From JARRNE01 sp963824085 (lineage in GTDB: Bacteria > Pseudomonadota > Gammaproteobacteria > Chromatiales > Chromatiaceae), in the NCBI GenBank assembly GCA_963824085.1, contig CAWGNT010000017.1, positions 1 through 64,000 of the forward strand: DNA of 64,000 nucleotides, written 5' to 3'. The notes beneath the pieces were generated by a model, which did not search any database, was not told where the DNA came from, and saw only the letters and a program-made list of their open reading frames with translations. The position numbers and the translations under genes were made by a program. Positions 37,328 to 46,468 of the stretch are shown here, in pieces. Positions within the stretch are counted from its first letter, which is position 1. Each line of letters starts with the position of its first letter.

Positions 37328-38482
37328 ATGAGCACACAAGCCCCGCGCCTGCAGCGCATGCTGGAGGATCTGATCGCCGCCCCTTCGGTCAGCAGTGTCA
37401 CGCCGGATCTGGATCAGGGTAACCGGGTGGTGATCGACCTGTTGGCGGACTGGCTCACGGCGGCCGGCTTTCGGGTCGAGGTCATGGAGATCCCCGGCCA
37501 TTCCGGCAAGGCGAATCTCATCGCCACACTGGGTACCGGCTCCGGCGGGCTCGTCCTCTCTGGCCATACGGACACCGTCCCCTACGATGCCGTCCGCTGG
37601 AGTCACGACCCCTTCCGCCTCACGGAGGACGGCGGCCGGCTCTACGGACTCGGCACCTCGGACATGAAGTCCTTCCTCGCCATCGCCGTCGAGGCCGCAC
37701 GGGGCCTGGAAGCGAAGGACCTCGCGCGGCCGCTGGTGATCCTCGCCACGGCGGATGAGGAGTCCTCGATGAGCGGCGCCAGGGCGCTGGTGGCGGCGGG
37801 GCAGCCGCTCGGAGGCTACGCGGTGATCGGCGAGCCGACCTCGCTGCGCCCGGTGCGTCTGCACAAAGGGGTGATGGGGGAGCTGATCCGCCTGATCGGC
37901 CGCACCGGCCACGCGAGCGATCCCTCGCTGGGCAAGAATGCCCTGGAGGGGATGCACGCAGTGATGGGCGAGATCCTCGCGTGGCGCGATGAGCTCCAGG
38001 CACGGCATCGCAACGCCGCCTTCCCGGTGCCGGTGCCGACCGTCAACCTGGGCCATATCCACGGCGGCGACAACCCGAATCGCATCTGCGGGGAGTGCGA
38101 GCTCCACATCGACCTGCGGGTCCTGCCCGGGCTCGACATCGATGACCTGCGCGCGCAGCTCGCTCGGCGCGTTGCCCAGGTGGCGGACCGCCTTGGTCTG
38201 GTCTGGGAGGTGTCGGCACTTTTCACCGGCATCCCGCCTGCGGAGACGCCAGCCGCCTCGGCCATCGTCCGCGCGGGTGAAGACCTGACGGGTCACGCCG
38301 CCGAGGCGGTGAGCTTCGGCACTGAGGCGCCCTTCCTGAACGAGCTGGGCATGGAGACTATCGTGCTCGGCCCCGGGAACATCGCGCAGGCCCACCAGCC
38401 CGACGAGTACCTGGAAGCGGCCCGCATCCCTCCCACGCTGGATCTGCTGCGTGCATTGATCCGCCGCTTCTGCCAGGAGTGA
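37328..38482 (+). CDS. argE: Acetylornithine deacetylase, M20 family
   Basis: A 384-residue di-zinc M20 enzyme. Metal ligands are visible in LVLSGHTDTVPYD (His and catalytic Asp), GLGTSDMKSFLAIA (bridging Asp), ATADEESSMSGARAL (catalytic and metal Glu), IGEPTSL, and the C-terminal GPGNIAQAHQPDEYL (His). The dimerisation domain includes GHIHGGDNPNRICGECELHID. ArgE hydrolyses N-acetylornithine to ornithine in arginine synthesis; the acetylornithine subgroup is suggested by length and the NRICGECEL motif. AGGAG at 37318-37322 supports ATG 37328. It is divergent from the GNAT-C39 gene, so a metabolic link there is only a possibility. Confidence 0.87.
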   Translation: MSTQAPRLQRMLEDLIAAPSVSSVTPDLDQGNRVVIDLLADWLTAAGFRVEVMEIPGHSGKANLIATLGTGSGGLVLSGHTDTVPYDAVRWSHDPFRLTEDGGRLYGLGTSDMKSFLAIAVEAARGLEAKDLARPLVILATADEESSMSGARALVAAGQPLGGYAVIGEPTSLRPVRLHKGVMGELIRLIGRTGHASDPSLGKNALEGMHAVMGEILAWRDELQARHRNAAFPVPVPTVNLGHIHGGDNPNRICGECELHIDLRVLPGLDIDDLRAQLARRVAQVADRLGLVWEVSALFTGIPPAETPAASAIVRAGEDLTGHAAEAVSFGTEAPFLNELGMETIVLGPGNIAQAHQPDEYLEAARIPPTLDLLRALIRRFCQE

Positions 38483-38583
38483 TCGGGGGGGACCTCGGGG
38501 CGAGCCCCTCGGCTTTGCCCCGCCGTAACGAGGGGGTGCTATCCTCAGCCCGGGATCTTCAACATGCCTCCCGGAGGGAAACT

Positions 38584-39501
38584 ATGCGCTGGAAGACGGG
38601 AAGACGCAGCGAGAACGTGGAGGATCGGCGGGGCGAGGGAGGCTTCCCCGGCGGCAGGATAGGGCAAGGCCGCATCCCCATTCGGATGGGCAGGCGCACC
38701 GTCGGCGGCGGACTGGGCACCATCGTCCTGGTGCTGGTCGCCCTCTACTTCGGGGTCGACCCCGGCATCTTCCTGGATACCGGCGGCACGGGGTCCGTGC
38801 CGATGGATTCCCAGGTTTCTCCCCAACCCCGGTCGGCCGGGTTCCGCTCCGGGGCGCGGGATGAGCTGGCGGATTTCGTGTCGGTGGTCCTCGCGGACAC
38901 GGAGGACACCTGGCGCCCGCTCTTCCAGGAGATGAACCGGCGCTACCAGAACCCCAAGCTGGTCCTCTTCTCCGGCTATGTCCGCTCCGCCTGCGGACTC
39001 GCCCAGGCGGCGATGGGCCCCTTCTATTGTCCGGCCGACCACAAGGTCTACATCGATCTTTCCTTCTACGACGAGCTGCGCACCAAGTTCGGGGCACCGG
39101 GAGATTTCGCCCAGGCTTACGTGATTGCCCACGAGGTCGGGCATCACGTGCAGAACCTGCTGGGCATCTCGGACAAGGTCCAGGCCGCCCGCCGCCGCGC
39201 TGACGAGACTGTCGGTAATCAGCTCTCCGTGCGTCTCGAGCTGCAGGCGGACTGCCTGTCCGGGGTGTGGGCGTTTCACGCCGATCGGGCAAGGAGCATC
39301 CTCGAGGCGGGGGACGTGGAGGAGGCGCTGCGCGCCGCCTCCGCCATCGGCGACGACCATCTGCAGAAGCAGACCCGCGGCTATGTGACCCCCGACAGCT
39401 TCACGCACGGCACGTCTGAGCAAAGGGTCCGCTGGTTCCGGCGCGGGCTGGAAAGGGGTGAGCTCAAGGCGTGCGATACGTTCTCGGCGGATCGCCTCTA
39501 G
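38584..39501 (+). CDS. YpfJ-family neutral zinc metallopeptidase
   Basis: A 305-residue protein with a basic, glycine-rich cytoplasmic N-terminus (RWKTGRRSENVEDRRGEGGF), one membrane helix (LGTIVLVLVALYFGV), then a periplasmic zinc peptidase domain: GPFYCPADHKVYIDLSFYDE, AYVIAHEVGHHVQNLLGI (HExxH plus His) and LELQADCLSGVWAFHADRA (third ligand Glu). Substrates of this family are unknown. ATG 38584 has GGAGGG at 38573-38578; the longer open frame from 38479 lacks support. It follows argE by 100 bases. Confidence 0.9.
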   Translation: MRWKTGRRSENVEDRRGEGGFPGGRIGQGRIPIRMGRRTVGGGLGTIVLVLVALYFGVDPGIFLDTGGTGSVPMDSQVSPQPRSAGFRSGARDELADFVSVVLADTEDTWRPLFQEMNRRYQNPKLVLFSGYVRSACGLAQAAMGPFYCPADHKVYIDLSFYDELRTKFGAPGDFAQAYVIAHEVGHHVQNLLGISDKVQAARRRADETVGNQLSVRLELQADCLSGVWAFHADRARSILEAGDVEEALRAASAIGDDHLQKQTRGYVTPDSFTHGTSEQRVRWFRRGLERGELKACDTFSADRL

Positions 39502-39564
39502 CACCTCCGGAGTTACGACGAAAGCCGTTCTCAGGATTCTCGTTTTCGAAATGGAGATTTGTGC

Positions 39565-41652
39565 ATGAGCGATGAGTCGGCACTCTGGACCCGTCTCGAC
39601 AAGCTTCGCCGGTTCATCTGGGGCTCATTCATCCGTGTCCCCTGGCTATGCGGCTACAACACGGTGGGGGCGGTGCTGCTCGTCGTTCTGTTCGCCGTCA
39701 ACGACCAAGGGCTCGACCTGCTGCGCATCTCCGCGCAGCACGAGGTGATGGACCGCGACAGCCCCTGGAACCTGCTGTTTCTGGTCGGTACGGCAGTCCT
39801 CTCGCTGTGCCTGTGGTACAGCGCGCGCCTTCTGCTCGGGCGCGACTTTCCGACCCACCGGCTGGATCCCGACGCTTCGGCCTTCGGGCGCAAGTGGCTC
39901 CCGCGCATCCTAGGCTCGGTGGTGCCCATCGCGATCGCCGTCGGCTTCTACCGCGCCGAAGGGGCGGCAACTCCGCTCGCCAAGCTCTTCCTCGCCATGG
40001 GTCTCGTCCTGCTGGCCTTCTACATCGTGCGACGGCTGGTGCTCCCGAACCCGAAGCTGATGCTGGAGACTCTCCTGCCCAAGCTCCGGCTCGGCGATCT
40101 GCTCCTCATGGGGACCCTGACGCTCCTCACCTTCGTCTTGCTCGTGGCGTTCATGGTCCTTCCCGTATGGCTTCCGCAGTATGTTGGGGCGCCGGCGATC
40201 GCGGTGACCGGAGCGGCCGGCATTACCCTCTTCGGCAGCCTGGTGCTCACGTACTGGCCGCTGGCCAGGGGAGCCCCGGCGGCGACCACGTTGGCGCTCG
40301 TCTTCGCCTTGGTCTGTGGGCTTTTCAACGATAATCACAACGTTCGCCTCGCCAAGGATGCGGTCGCCTTGAGCCGCGTCTCGCCCGCTGAGCACTATGC
40401 CGATTGGCGCGCCAGCCATCCTGTCCCCGAGAGCAGCACGGGCCGCGAGCCCCTGGTTCTCGTGGCCGCATCCGGCGGCGGCATTCGCGCCGCTTACTGG
40501 ACCGCCACCGCCCTTGCCGCCATGGGGTCGACCCCCGGCTTCAGCGACAACCTGTTCGCCATCAGCGGTGTCTCGGGCGGCAGCGTGGGCGCCGCCACCT
40601 ACGTCGCGCTCAAGCGCGAGCAGCTCGACAGCGGTCAGCCCGGCGATCTGATGAAGACCGTGCGGACGGTGCTCGGCAAGGATTTTCTCTCGCCCGTCGC
40701 CGCCGGCTTGCTGTTCCCCGATCTCGCCCAGCGTTTCTTTCCCGTCCCTGTCGGCTGGGCCGACCGGCAGCGGTTCCTGGAGAAGTCCTGGGAGGACGCC
40801 CTCGGTCCGACGCCCAATCCCTTTACCCGGGCCTTTACCGACCTCTATGCAAACGCGGGCCGAGACCAGCTGCCAAGCCTGCTGCTGAACACCACTGCGG
40901 TAGGGTCGGGAAGCCGCGCCATCGTGTCCAACATGGTCGTGGGCGACTTTAGCGACACCGTCGACCTGCTCTCCGACGGCTACACGATCCAGAAGGTGAG
41001 GCTGAGCGCCTCCGCCGGCATGAGCGCGCGTTTCACCTACGTGAGCCCGGCGGGCAGCCTGCGGCGCTCCAACGGCACGACGATGCGCGTAGTGGACGGC
41101 GGCTACTTCGAGAACTCCGGCGCCGTCACCGCGATGGATCTGCTCACCGCGCTCGACGCCGGCCGGCCGAATCTCTTTCCCATCCTCGTCCTCATCCGCA
41201 ACGACCCGCAGGCGCGGCCCGTCTGTCACCGGGCCGGCGCAGCGGTACCCACCAAGCTCGGCCCTGGCCCGGAGGGGGCGGCGGTGGACGAGCTGCTGAG
41301 CGAGGTCGCCGCACCGCTGCGCGCCCTCCTGAACGCCCGTTCCGCCCGTGGCCGACTGGCGGAGATCGCCGCCGCGAAGCGGGTGGAGAACCAGGGAGGC
41401 GTGGTGGTGGAGATCTCACTTGCCGCCGTCACTCGGGCCAGCCTGGCCGCCGCGCCCAGCGCCAAGGCGAAGGCCCGCGTCAGATCGCGGACGATCGAGC
41501 CGCCCCTGGGCTGGTCTTTGTCGGAGGTCGTGCGCAGGGACATGGATCGCGTCCTGGACTCCCGCGGGGGCGGACTTGATCGGGAGTTCGGCGTACTTCG
41601 GGCCGCCCTGACCGACTCGCTCAACCCGGATGACAAGTGCAACGCGCGTTGA
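39565..41652 (+). CDS. Patatin-like phospholipase with N-terminal membrane domain
   Basis: About 695 residues. The first ~270 contain several membrane helices (TVGAVLLVVLFAVN, LLFLVGTAVLSLCLWYSA, LFLAMGLVLLAFYIVRRL, LLLMGTLTLLTFVLLVAFMV). A patatin domain follows: VLVAASGGGIRAAYW (oxyanion hole), AISGVSGGSVGAATYVAL (nucleophile Ser in GVSGGS) and RVVDGGYFENSGAVTAMDL (catalytic Asp in DGG). It should hydrolyse acyl chains of membrane lipids. ATG 39565 has GGAG at 39553-39556; the annotated upstream TTG codon two residues earlier is less likely. Bacterial members of this architecture are mostly unstudied. Confidence 0.87.
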   Translation: MSDESALWTRLDKLRRFIWGSFIRVPWLCGYNTVGAVLLVVLFAVNDQGLDLLRISAQHEVMDRDSPWNLLFLVGTAVLSLCLWYSARLLLGRDFPTHRLDPDASAFGRKWLPRILGSVVPIAIAVGFYRAEGAATPLAKLFLAMGLVLLAFYIVRRLVLPNPKLMLETLLPKLRLGDLLLMGTLTLLTFVLLVAFMVLPVWLPQYVGAPAIAVTGAAGITLFGSLVLTYWPLARGAPAATTLALVFALVCGLFNDNHNVRLAKDAVALSRVSPAEHYADWRASHPVPESSTGREPLVLVAASGGGIRAAYWTATALAAMGSTPGFSDNLFAISGVSGGSVGAATYVALKREQLDSGQPGDLMKTVRTVLGKDFLSPVAAGLLFPDLAQRFFPVPVGWADRQRFLEKSWEDALGPTPNPFTRAFTDLYANAGRDQLPSLLLNTTAVGSGSRAIVSNMVVGDFSDTVDLLSDGYTIQKVRLSASAGMSARFTYVSPAGSLRRSNGTTMRVVDGGYFENSGAVTAMDLLTALDAGRPNLFPILVLIRNDPQARPVCHRAGAAVPTKLGPGPEGAAVDELLSEVAAPLRALLNARSARGRLAEIAAAKRVENQGGVVVEISLAAVTRASLAAAPSAKAKARVRSRTIEPPLGWSLSEVVRRDMDRVLDSRGGGLDREFGVLRAALTDSLNPDDKCNAR

Positions 41653-41770
41653 CCGGACGTCTGCTGTCGGGTACGACGCAGGACAGCCAGCGGATTTCGC
41701 TGTCTCATCGGGCAAGGCGGTCCGATTTCTCGATGTCGGACCCCGATAGACCACCCCAGGAGGAGCAACC

Positions 41771-42373
41771 ATGAGAATCATCCTGATCGGAGCGACCGGC
41801 ACCATCGGCCGAGCAATCGCCCAGTCCCTCTCGGAAGCGCATGAGGTCGTGCGAGTCAGCCGCACGAGCGGCGACCTCCATGCCGACATCGCCGACTCGG
41901 GCTCCGTTCGCGCCCTCTTCACCTCCGCCGCCCCGTTCGACGCCGTGGTCTGTGCCGCGGGCCAAGCGGCGTTCCGCCCCCTGGCCGATCTGAGCGACGA
42001 AGAATTCGGGCTGGGTCTCTCGAGCAAGCTCATGGGCCAGGTGAACCTCGTCCGGCTGGGGCTTCCGCACATCACGGACGGGGGCTCCTTCACGCTAACC
42101 AGCGGCATACTCAGCCAGCACCCGATGCCCGGCAGCGCCTCGATCAGCCTGGTCAACGCCGGCCTCGAGGGTTTTGTGCGCGCCGCGGCCCTGGAGCTCC
42201 CGCGCGGGATTCGCGTCAACGTCGTCTCGCCACCCTGGGTTTCGGAAACGCTGGAGGCGATGGGCCGAGACCCCTCGGCGGGCCTGCCGGCATCGGTGGT
42301 GGCGCGCGCGTACCGCGCGAGCGTGGAGGGAGAGATGAACGGCGAGGTCCTCGCCGCCAGGGATTACGCGTAG
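41771..42373 (+). CDS. Short SDR-family oxidoreductase with unusual active site
   Basis: A 200-residue Rossmann protein. The nucleotide-binding loop is ILIGATGTIGRAIAQSL, with HADIADSGSVRALF and VVCAAGQAAFRPLADLSDEEF. The catalytic Ser is in FTLTSGILSQ, but the YxxxK pair is absent: the equivalent position reads SASISLVNAGLEGF. This form is seen in a small clade of short SDRs annotated only as such, and the reaction is unknown. AGGAGGAG at 41758-41765 supports ATG 41771. No neighbouring pathway gene suggests a substrate. Confidence 0.83.
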   Translation: MRIILIGATGTIGRAIAQSLSEAHEVVRVSRTSGDLHADIADSGSVRALFTSAAPFDAVVCAAGQAAFRPLADLSDEEFGLGLSSKLMGQVNLVRLGLPHITDGGSFTLTSGILSQHPMPGSASISLVNAGLEGFVRAAALELPRGIRVNVVSPPWVSETLEAMGRDPSAGLPASVVARAYRASVEGEMNGEVLAARDYA

Positions 42374-42626
42374 CCCCCGTTCCAGCCGGTCGAGACGAAC
42401 ATTGCGAGTTGCGACCGCGGGGCACGGGGGAGCTCGACGGTCTCATTCCGTCAATCGGGTATTGCGCGCGCTGAGTTGGAAGGATATTCGGGGTCGGGTT
42501 CGACGCGCTCGCGTTGAGGGACGTCGTAGTTGTGCGCGGCGCGCAATCTGAGATCGGCGAGCAGCCGATAGGAACTTCCTAATGCCGTCTAGTACACGTT
42601 AGAGCTAAAAAGAAGGAAATGTAGAC

Positions 42627-43051
42627 ATGTCTGACTGCTGTTCAAGTTCCTGCGATATGGGCACCCAGCCCAAAAAATATCGGTGCCCTATTAATGGCCA
42701 GGAGTACAAGGAAGTTTCTACTAAGGCGATTTTACACCACATTAATGAACCGTGGTCTTGGGAAGAGAAGCAGCAGGCCTACTACTTTTGCGAAGACCCG
42801 GAATGTGAAGTGGTTTATTTCGGCCAAGACAATTCAGTAATCAATACTGCCGCACTCCGAACCACCGTGGGGATAAAAGAAAAAACACCAAGCGCAATTC
42901 TCTGCTACTGCTTCGGAGTATCGTTCGGTAGCGCAGTAGAAAATCCTGAAATAAAGCACTTCGTTACTGAAAAACAAAAACCGGAGTATGTGCCTGTGAA
43001 ACTCGAAACCCTTCGGGAAAATGTTGCTTAAAGGATTTCCCGAAGCAATGA
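42627..43051 (+). CDS. CopZ-like zinc/iron-sulfur domain protein, frameshifted near its end
   Basis: Residues start MSDCCSSSCDMGTQPKKYRC, then YYFCEDPECEVVYFG and AILCYCFGVSFGSAVENP, matching the Cys-rich N-terminal domain of CopZ-type proteins and related iron-sulfur proteins. Read literally it ends at TAA 43031 with a poor tail, but in the next frame the sequence is GVCACETRNPSGKCCL then KDFPK to TGA at 43051, the normal family ending. One A is missing in the AAAAA run near 42980. AAGGA at 42613-42617 supports ATG 42627. The gene is clearly AT-richer than its surroundings, suggesting transfer. Metal or redox handling is likely. Confidence 0.78.
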
Positions 43052-43383
43052 GGGCTCTAACAAGGAGATCCTCCAGGCGACCGAGCCGCAGCTGCCGCAC
43101 GCGAGGCCGCACGCCGGCGCCGGAGACCGATGCAGTCACCATCGGCCTGTCCCCCTGCGAAGAGCTGGTCAAACAGGCGTGCGGCCCCAACGGGGAATGC
43201 AGCGACCGCCGCGGTTGCGGCCCGGCCAAACAACTCCTCGCCATGGAAACGAAAGAGCGCCACGCCAGCGGCACCGCCAACCGCACGACCTGCACCAGCG
43301 GCAAGTGCCGCGAGGCGCTCAAGGACAGCTTCTTCGCCGCTTGCGACAAGGCGACCTCCGCGGCGGGCGCTGGCGCGCGTTAA
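43048..43383 (+). CDS. Hypothetical Cys-rich protein
   Basis: ATG 43048 overlaps the corrected stop of the CopZ-like gene (ATGA). The C-terminal two thirds are patterned: GLSPCEELVKQACGPNGECS, DRRGCGPAKQLLAMETKERH and TCTSGKCREALKDSFFAAC, with regularly spaced Cys as in metal-binding or secreted proteins. The first ~30 residues (RALTRRSSRRPSRSCRTRG) are Arg/Ser-rich and look out of frame, so a frameshift or later start (near 43130) is possible. I do not recognise the family. It may be co-transcribed with the CopZ-like gene. Confidence 0.45.
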   Translation: MRALTRRSSRRPSRSCRTRGRTPAPETDAVTIGLSPCEELVKQACGPNGECSDRRGCGPAKQLLAMETKERHASGTANRTTCTSGKCREALKDSFFAACDKATSAAGAGAR

Positions 43384-43935
43384 CACCGCAGGCTGACGGA
43401 CACAACAAGCAGCTAGGACGCCAAGGCCGTCTCCGCGCCTCCATGTCTCTGCGGTTCGATTCTCTTCTCCGCTGGGGATCAGTACACGGACTCCTGCACG
43501 TCGGCAAGGCCCTGACAGCGGTCACTGGGATGCCTTTGGCGGACCCGGACCCCTCCCGCACCGGGAGGCAGGAGCGGGGCGGCGGGGCCCTGTGCGCGTC
43601 AGATCGTCAAGTGGTTGCGGAACGTCGCGGGCCGTAGTGTGGTGGATTTGACCCCGATTGCGGCTGAAATCCCGCGCCCAGAGCTTCCGCAAAAGCCCTT
43701 GCTTTGCTCGCCAACCCGAGGGGTAGCTCCTTGGGACACATTAGTCGGGCCAGGGTAGCAATGCCACGGCCGTTGGCAAAGAAAATGCGACCTTACCGAT
43801 GGCGCCGGTCGGGTGCCGTCTGCGCTGGACCGGCACTCTCCCGGCTCGACTCAGGCCGAAGCCGTGCCACGTCTCCGCTCACGCGTCGGGCGTTGTACGG
43901 ACTGCCCTCTTCGGGGGATCGACATGGAGGACTTA
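43384..43935. other. Gap of about 550 bases with a phrase repeat
   Basis: Near 43408-43456 it contains aggacgccaagg and tctctgcggttc phrases typical of the short-period intergenic repeat family. The rest has open frames in all phases but no recognisable domain. GGAGG at 43926-43930 serves the next gene. Confidence 0.5.
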
Positions 43936-45126
43936 ATGAACGGACACCTCACGGAGACCCAGTCGCTCGCCGCACCGCTCGCGCCCCCGCGGCGTGCGAG
44001 AGCGGCGCCGCCAGCCGTGCTCGCTCGGCTTGCCGAAGCGGCGGGGATTCGGTTCAATGGCGATCGGCCGTGGGACATCCAAGTTCGCAACCCGGCCGTC
44101 TACCGGCGCATCTTGTCCCAGTGGTCACTCGGGCTGGGCGAGGCCTACATCGACGGCCTGTGGGAGGCAGAGCGTCTGGACGAGACCATCTGCCGCTTCC
44201 TCCGCGCAGGGGTCGACAGCAGGGTCGTGAGGGGAACGACCCGCCTGCGCCTGGCGGGCCGGGTCCTCGTCGAGCGCCTCATCAACCGCCAGTCCGTGGC
44301 TCGGGCCTTTCAGGTGGGCGAGCGCCACTACGACATCGGCAACGCGGTTTACCAGGCGATGCTCGACCCCACCATGAGCTACAGCTGCGGGTACTGGAAG
44401 GACGCGAACACACTGGACCAGGCGCAGGTCGCGAAGCTCGACCTGATCTGCCGGAAGCTGGAGCTCGCCCCAGGCCAGAAGCTGCTCGACATCGGATGCG
44501 GCTGGGGCGGGCTTGCCAAGTACGCGGCGGAGAACTACGGGGTTGAGGTTGTGGGCGTGACAGTGTCTCAGCGGCAGCAGGCGTTGGCCCGCGAGCGCTG
44601 CCGCGGGCTGCCGGTGTCGATCGAGCTGATGGACTACCGCGCGCTCCGGGGTCGGTTCGACCGCGTAGTGTCCGTCGGCATGTTCGAGCACGTTGGGGAC
44701 AAGAATTACCCGGCCTTCTTCGACGTGGTCGAGCGGGTGATGGACGAGCAGGCCCTGATGCTCCTCCACACCATCGGCAGCAGGACCACCTCCCACGGCA
44801 ACGACCCATGGATCGACAAGTACATCTTTCCCAACGGCAAGCTGCCGTCGGCCCGGCAAATCGTCGAGGTGATCGAGGGCCGATTCATCCTTGAGGACTG
44901 GCACAATTTCGGGCCGGATTACGACCGGACGCTCATGGCCTGGTGGAAGAATTTCGACGCTGCCTGGCCGACGTTGCGGGGACATGCGTATGACGAGCGC
45001 TTCTACCGCATGTGGAAGTATTACCTCCACTGCTGCGCCGGACTCTTTCGCGCGCGGGAAGGTCAGCTCTGGCAGCTGGTGCTGTCGAAACAGGCGCGCA
45101 CGGGCACATACCGAACGCCGCGTTAG
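43936..45126 (+). CDS. cfa: Cyclopropane-fatty-acyl-phospholipid synthase
   Basis: A 396-residue enzyme that methylenates unsaturated acyl chains of membrane phospholipids using SAM. Visible are the N-terminal PAVYRRILSQWSLGLGEAYI and GLWEAERLDETICR segments, the SAM motif KLLDIGCGWGGLAKYA, VSVGMFEHVGDKNYPAFFD (catalytic Glu and His region), and the C-terminal YYLHCCAGLFRAREGQLWQL with the conserved Cys. Length and motifs match Escherichia coli Cfa. GGAGG at 43926-43930 favours ATG 43936, with ATG 43924 an alternative. It stands alone between accessory genes. Confidence 0.9.
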   Translation: MNGHLTETQSLAAPLAPPRRARAAPPAVLARLAEAAGIRFNGDRPWDIQVRNPAVYRRILSQWSLGLGEAYIDGLWEAERLDETICRFLRAGVDSRVVRGTTRLRLAGRVLVERLINRQSVARAFQVGERHYDIGNAVYQAMLDPTMSYSCGYWKDANTLDQAQVAKLDLICRKLELAPGQKLLDIGCGWGGLAKYAAENYGVEVVGVTVSQRQQALARERCRGLPVSIELMDYRALRGRFDRVVSVGMFEHVGDKNYPAFFDVVERVMDEQALMLLHTIGSRTTSHGNDPWIDKYIFPNGKLPSARQIVEVIEGRFILEDWHNFGPDYDRTLMAWWKNFDAAWPTLRGHAYDERFYRMWKYYLHCCAGLFRAREGQLWQLVLSKQARTGTYRTPR

Positions 45127-45185
45127 CAGGCGGGTCACGCGGTCCGAAGGCGTTGCAGCGATAGCGCCTTCCGCCCGGTCCAGTA

Positions 45186-45216
45186 CAGAGTATAGGGGGT
45201 CAAGTATAGGGGGTCT
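45186..45216. repeat. Direct repeat AGTATAGGGGGTC before the transposase gene
   Basis: Two near copies of agtatagggggtc (ending 45199 and 45214) precede the REP-associated transposase. Such short repeats flank RAYT genes in many genomes and may be their recognition sites. Confidence 0.5.
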
Positions 45217-45250
45217 TCTGTTTTGCCTGCGCTGAGCTAGACTCGAAAGC

Positions 45251-46152
45251 ATGGCAAGGCCGCTTCGTTTGGAATTCGCCGGTGCGCTGTGCCACGTGAT
45301 GTCGCGGGGTAACGGGCGCGAGGACATCTATCGCCGGGAAGGCGACGGGAGGATGTTTGTCGATGTCATGGCCGCTGTGTGGGAACGCTACAACTGGACG
45401 GTGCATGCCTACTGTCTGATGACCAACCATTACCACCTGCTCGTCGAGACTCCGGACGCAAATCTCGCCAAAGACATGCGCCAACTCAACGGTGTCTACA
45501 CCCAGCGGTTCAATCGAACTTACGATCGTGTCGGCCATGTCTTTCAGGGTCGGTACAAAGCAGTCCTGGCGTAGAAGGAGACCTATCTGCTGGAGTTGGC
45601 GCGCTACGTGGTGCTCAACCCAGTTCGAGTAGGCATCGTTCGCATCCCCGCAGAATGGCCTTGGCGCAGCTACCGGGCAATGATCGGCGAGGCGGACCCG
45701 CCCCCGTGGCTAGAGACCCGCTGGATACTCTCGGTGTTCGCCCCGACGGAAGCCGAAGCCGTCGGCCACTACGTTCGCTTCGTCGCCGCCGGCAAAGGTC
45801 AGCCCTCGCCCTGGGAGCAGCTCAAGCAGCAAGTCTTCCTCGGATCGGACGTCTTCGTGGAGGCGATGCGCCGCAAGGTGCCCGCGGACAGAGACCTACG
45901 TGAGATCCCGCAGGCCCGCGCCCGGCCGAGTGCAAGGCCGAGTGCAAGGCCGCCCTGGCTCATTACGCGGAGAAGTACCCAGGACGCGATCGAGCGATCT
46001 CTGCGGCCGACGCCAGCGGTGGCTATACCATGCGGGAGATCGGCGACCACTTCGGCTTACACTACTCCCGCGTCAGCAAGATCGTGCAAGCGGCTTGTCC
46101 GGCAAAACGAAAGACCCCGCGACTGCACTTTCGACGCGCGGAGGCTCGCTAA
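45251..46152 (+). pseudogene. REP-associated tyrosine transposase (RAYT, Y1 family), decayed
   Basis: It begins MARPLRLEFAGALCHVMSRG, has the HUH-like metal motif YCLMTNHYHLLVET and GHVFQGRYKAVLA, then TAG at 45572-45574 where RAYT proteins have Gln or Glu, then KETYLLELARYVVLNPVR and RIPAEWPWRSYRAMIG with the active-site Tyr region. Near 45920 a frameshift, beside a 12-bp tandem duplication (ggccgagtgcaa twice), moves the C-terminal helix-turn-helix (AHYAEKYPGRDR, TMREIGDHFGLHYSRVSKIV) into another frame, which ends at TAA 46152. RAYTs are domesticated transposases that act on REP palindromes. This copy is inactive as read. Confidence 0.85.
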
Positions 46153-46165
46153 ATGACCGGCCGAG

Positions 46166-46198
46166 GAGCCGGATGTGGGAAAGCCGCTTGACCGGTTC
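46166..46198 (+). ncRNA. Group II intron domain V-like hairpin, remnant
   Basis: The 33 bases run from gagccgg to ccggttc, with these ends fully complementary and a GAAA tetraloop in the middle, the layout of group II intron domain V. The two-base bulge and upper stem are irregular and no catalytic domains precede it, so it is at best a fragment. A weaker similar stem lies near 46350-46385. The region 46153-46468 holds no gene. Confidence 0.4.
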
Positions 46199-46468
46199 TG
46201 CGAGGGGCCGGGACGCAACTCGGACCATGGGCGAGATCATGTGGCACCGCCGGGAAACCAGGCGGCTAACAGAGAACACAAACTTTGCCCTACCGTCCGG
46301 GGAGTGCCCGGTCTACTCAAAACCCCGCGACTGCAAGGGAGTCTGGCCGAGGGACTGGATGCAGGGTAGGCTCACGTCCGGGTTCGTGCAGGAGGCGCCG
46401 GGTCGCGGCGTTCCAACGGCGGAGGGTTCGCAAGGGCCATCGCGCCGCCTTTTCATACGGGAGGTTCC

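Noticed and set aside
43440..43480. tRNA T-arm-like string near a TTCGA motif
   Set aside because: No acceptor stem, D-arm or anticodon arm can be built around it; it belongs to a phrase repeat.
23639..45574. Genome-wide TAG recoding to glutamine
   Set aside because: TAG is the natural stop of several intact genes here (for example at 2901-2903, 5026-5028 and 20936-20938), so recoding of the whole genome does not fit.
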